A stretch of 61,301 nt of DNA from Planctomycetota bacterium (GTDB lineage: Bacteria; Planctomycetota; UBA1135; GCA-002686595), in the NCBI GenBank assembly GCA_028278425.1, contig JANQEJ010000082.1, positions 1 through 61,301 of the forward strand, written 5' to 3'. Within the stretch, counting starts at the first letter, position 1. Every line of letters starts with the position of its first letter. The notes under the pieces are model-generated. The model was given only the letters and a program-made list of their open reading frames with translations. It was not told the DNA's origin and did no database searches. Both the position numbers and the translations under genes were made by a program. Shown piece by piece: positions 59,558 through 61,301 of this stretch.

Positions 59558-61231
59558 ATGACGATGCTGCTCGAGGCCTTGGGCTCCGCGCGCGATCTCG
59601 GTCGCCTGCACGAGATCGCTTCGGTGCTGATCCGCCACGGCTTGGGGGACTCGGTGCGCCGGCTCGGGGTCGTGCCCGTGCTCGAGCGCGCCGGCCGCGC
59701 GGTGCGCTGGAAGGGCGCCGAGGGCCTGTCGAAGGAGCCTCAGGTCCGCGTCCGCGAGGCGCTCGAACAGCTCGGCCCGACGTTCGTGAAGCTCGGGCAG
59801 ATCCTGGCCGGGCGTTCGGACCTGCTTCCGCCGGCGTGGACGGAGGAGCTCTCGCGCCTGCACGAGAGCGCGGCGCCCGTGCCGATCGAGGAGCTGCGGG
59901 CGCAGATCGTCGAGGACCTCGGCGCGCCGCCCGAGGAGCTCTTCCAGGACTTCGACCCGAAGCCGCTCGCGGCCGCTTCGATCGCGCAGGTGCACCGCGC
60001 GAAGCTCGCCGACGGGACCGACGTCGTGCTCAAGGTGCGTCGCCCCGGCATCCACGAGACCGTCGAAGCGGACCTGCGCCTGCTCAACCGGCTCGCCGCG
60101 CGCGCCGAGGAGCGCATGCCCGAGCTGCGCCGCTTCCGCCCGCGCGGCCTGGTGCGCCAGTTCGCGCGCTCGATCCACAACGAGCTCGACCTCCGCGTCG
60201 AGGCGAAGAACGCCGAGCGGCTGCGCGCGAACCTCGCCGAGCAACCCGGCATCGCCGTCCCGCGCATCCACGGCCAGTGGACGCGCGAGCGCGTGTGCGT
60301 CATGGACTTCCTCGAGGGCCCGAGCATCGGCGCGTGGATCCGCGCGGGGAAGCCGGGCGGCATCGATCCCGCGCAGATCGCCGCGCAGGGCGCCGACGCG
60401 GTGCTGCGCACGGTGTTCGTGGACGGCTGCTTCCACGCCGACCCGCACCCCGGAAACGTGATCCTGCTGCCCGACGGGCGGCTGGGGCTCGTCGACTTCG
60501 GCATGGTGGGACACCTGTCCGAGCCGCGGCGGCTCGAGTTCCTCGACCTGCTCGTCGCCGTCGTGCTGCGCCGCGTCGAGGACGTCGTCGACACGCTGCT
60601 CGGCTGGTCCGACGGTGACGTCGACACCGACCTCCTGTCCCAGGACTGCGCGGCGTTCATCGACCGCTACCACGGCCTGCCGCTGAAGCGGCTCGATACG
60701 ACCGCGCTGCTCGGCGACCTGACGGCGCTCCTGCGCGAGAACGACCTGATGCTGCCGAACGACCTGGCGATGCTGCTCAAGGTCTTCGTCACGCTCGACA
60801 GCACGGGCCGCCGGCTCGATCCCGACTTCGTGCTCGCGACGCGTTTGGAGCCCTTCGCCGAGCTCGCCTGGCGCGAACGCCGTTCGCCCACCGCCCTGAT
60901 GAAGCGCGGCGCGCACGAGTTCGGCGCGATCCTCGGCCGCCTGCCGCGCGACCTGCGCACGTTGGTTCAAAGCGCCCGCCGCGGCCGCTTCCGCGTCGAG
61001 ATCGACATGGCGCGCCTCGAGGCCTTCGGCCGCTCGATGGAGCGCAACACGAACCGCCTGACCGTCGGTTTGATCACGTCTGCGCTGATCGTCGGCACCT
61101 CGATCTCGATGACGGTGGAGGGCGGACCGCAGCTCGGCGGGTTGCCGCTCTTCGGCTTCCTCGGCTTCGCGAGCTCGATGGCGGCGGGGGTGTGGCTGCT
61201 CTGGTCGATCCTGCGGTCGGGGCGGAACTGA
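59558..61231 (+). CDS. UbiB/ABC1-family atypical kinase
   Basis: The 557-residue protein has the KxGQ motif (KLGQ at 78-81 in GPTFVKLGQILAGRSDLLPP) and the Ala-rich loop LAAASIAQVHRAKL. The VVLKVRRPGI Lys, the catalytic DGCFHADPHPGNV and the metal-binding VDFGMVG are present, with two C-terminal membrane helices. The family supports coenzyme Q or other prenyl-lipid metabolism. No ubi or men gene is adjacent. Confidence 0.9.
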   Translation: MTMLLEALGSARDLGRLHEIASVLIRHGLGDSVRRLGVVPVLERAGRAVRWKGAEGLSKEPQVRVREALEQLGPTFVKLGQILAGRSDLLPPAWTEELSRLHESAAPVPIEELRAQIVEDLGAPPEELFQDFDPKPLAAASIAQVHRAKLADGTDVVLKVRRPGIHETVEADLRLLNRLAARAEERMPELRRFRPRGLVRQFARSIHNELDLRVEAKNAERLRANLAEQPGIAVPRIHGQWTRERVCVMDFLEGPSIGAWIRAGKPGGIDPAQIAAQGADAVLRTVFVDGCFHADPHPGNVILLPDGRLGLVDFGMVGHLSEPRRLEFLDLLVAVVLRRVEDVVDTLLGWSDGDVDTDLLSQDCAAFIDRYHGLPLKRLDTTALLGDLTALLRENDLMLPNDLAMLLKVFVTLDSTGRRLDPDFVLATRLEPFAELAWRERRSPTALMKRGAHEFGAILGRLPRDLRTLVQSARRGRFRVEIDMARLEAFGRSMERNTNRLTVGLITSALIVGTSISMTVEGGPQLGGLPLFGFLGFASSMAAGVWLLWSILRSGRN

Positions 61232-61241
61232 GGGCTCGCCG

Positions 61242-61301
61242 TCAGCCGGCTTGACGCGCGAGCACGAGCGCGAACGAGAGCGTCGCGATCAGCGCGGCCG
61301 C
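61242..61301 (-). CDS. C-terminal tail of a membrane protein (cut by window edge)
   Basis: Twenty minus-strand codons read AAALIATLSFALVLARQAG and stop at TGA (61244-61242). The hydrophobic run looks like a last membrane helix, convergent with the UbiB gene. Nothing more can be said from this fragment. Confidence 0.4.
   Translation of the reverse strand, partial: AAALIATLSFALVLARQAG

Overview
The window looks like a chromosomal segment of a high-GC, Gram-negative bacterium. Signs of an outer membrane are a LolD/MacB-type exporter, MacA-like adaptors, periplasmic c-type cytochromes and many signal peptides. Large secreted proteins without recognisable anchors and an IPTL-CTERM/exosortase pair fit a deep-branching Planctomycetota or a similar uncultured phylum. 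That assignment is inference; there is no rRNA or other phylogenetic marker here. Most of the window is very GC-rich (46 of 60 bases in 10021-10080). Two stretches, about 1-5050 and 46.8-49.8 kb, are visibly more AT-rich (25 of 60 bases GC in 49321-49380).

Layout. 1-5046: cut secreted polyproline protein, membrane-tethered cyclophilin, secreted protein of unknown function and a sulfatase-superfamily lipoprotein. 5.2-16.5 kb: housekeeping genes: Mrp-type ATPase, secretin-domain protein, queC-mazG, an ABC exporter pair, tRNA-Asp with a good promoter, a small HTH protein, a large inverted repeat, a B12-type radical SAM enzyme and RNase D. 16.5-20.7 kb: secreted proteins, including two beta-helix paralogues, one of them broken by an in-frame TGA.

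20.8-36.8 kb is a respiratory/redox-stress block. A minus-strand operon with many 4-base overlaps (29979 down to 21297) encodes a di-haem cytochrome c, CcoN, CcoO, a CcoS-like protein, a small membrane protein, a FixI/CcoI-type P-ATPase, a CcoG-like ferredoxin, a TauE/SafE protein, a NarL-type response regulator and a tandem Usp. Next to it lie a soluble histidine kinase, a hemerythrin-like protein, an Rv2004c-like APH-kinase fusion, two CBS proteins and a hybrid histidine kinase. More Usp genes, another hemerythrin-like protein and a ferredoxin-NADP reductase-type flavoprotein follow at 44.5-55 kb. The gene content recalls the mycobacterial DosR regulon. A palindrome TACG-N8-CGTA lies upstream of the oxidase operon, the hybrid kinase and a tandem Usp, and may be the operator of this regulon.

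36.8-44.3 kb is a compact minus-strand operon: Old Yellow Enzyme-like flavoprotein, RoxA-like di-haem cytochrome, membrane-anchored animal-type haem dioxygenase with the cyclooxygenase/alpha-dioxygenase Tyr-x-x-His signature, atypical cytochrome P450, and DUF900-type alpha/beta hydrolase. This set suggests an uncharacterised lipid-oxidation (oxylipin-like) pathway and is the most interesting system seen here.

46.9-49.8 kb holds exosortase H, its partner membrane protein and an IPTL-CTERM substrate. 49.9-61.3 kb holds the flavoprotein, Usp genes, pcm, a zinc-ribbon/HhH pair, a MacAB-type exporter operon, a UbiB/ABC1 kinase and the tail of a cut gene.
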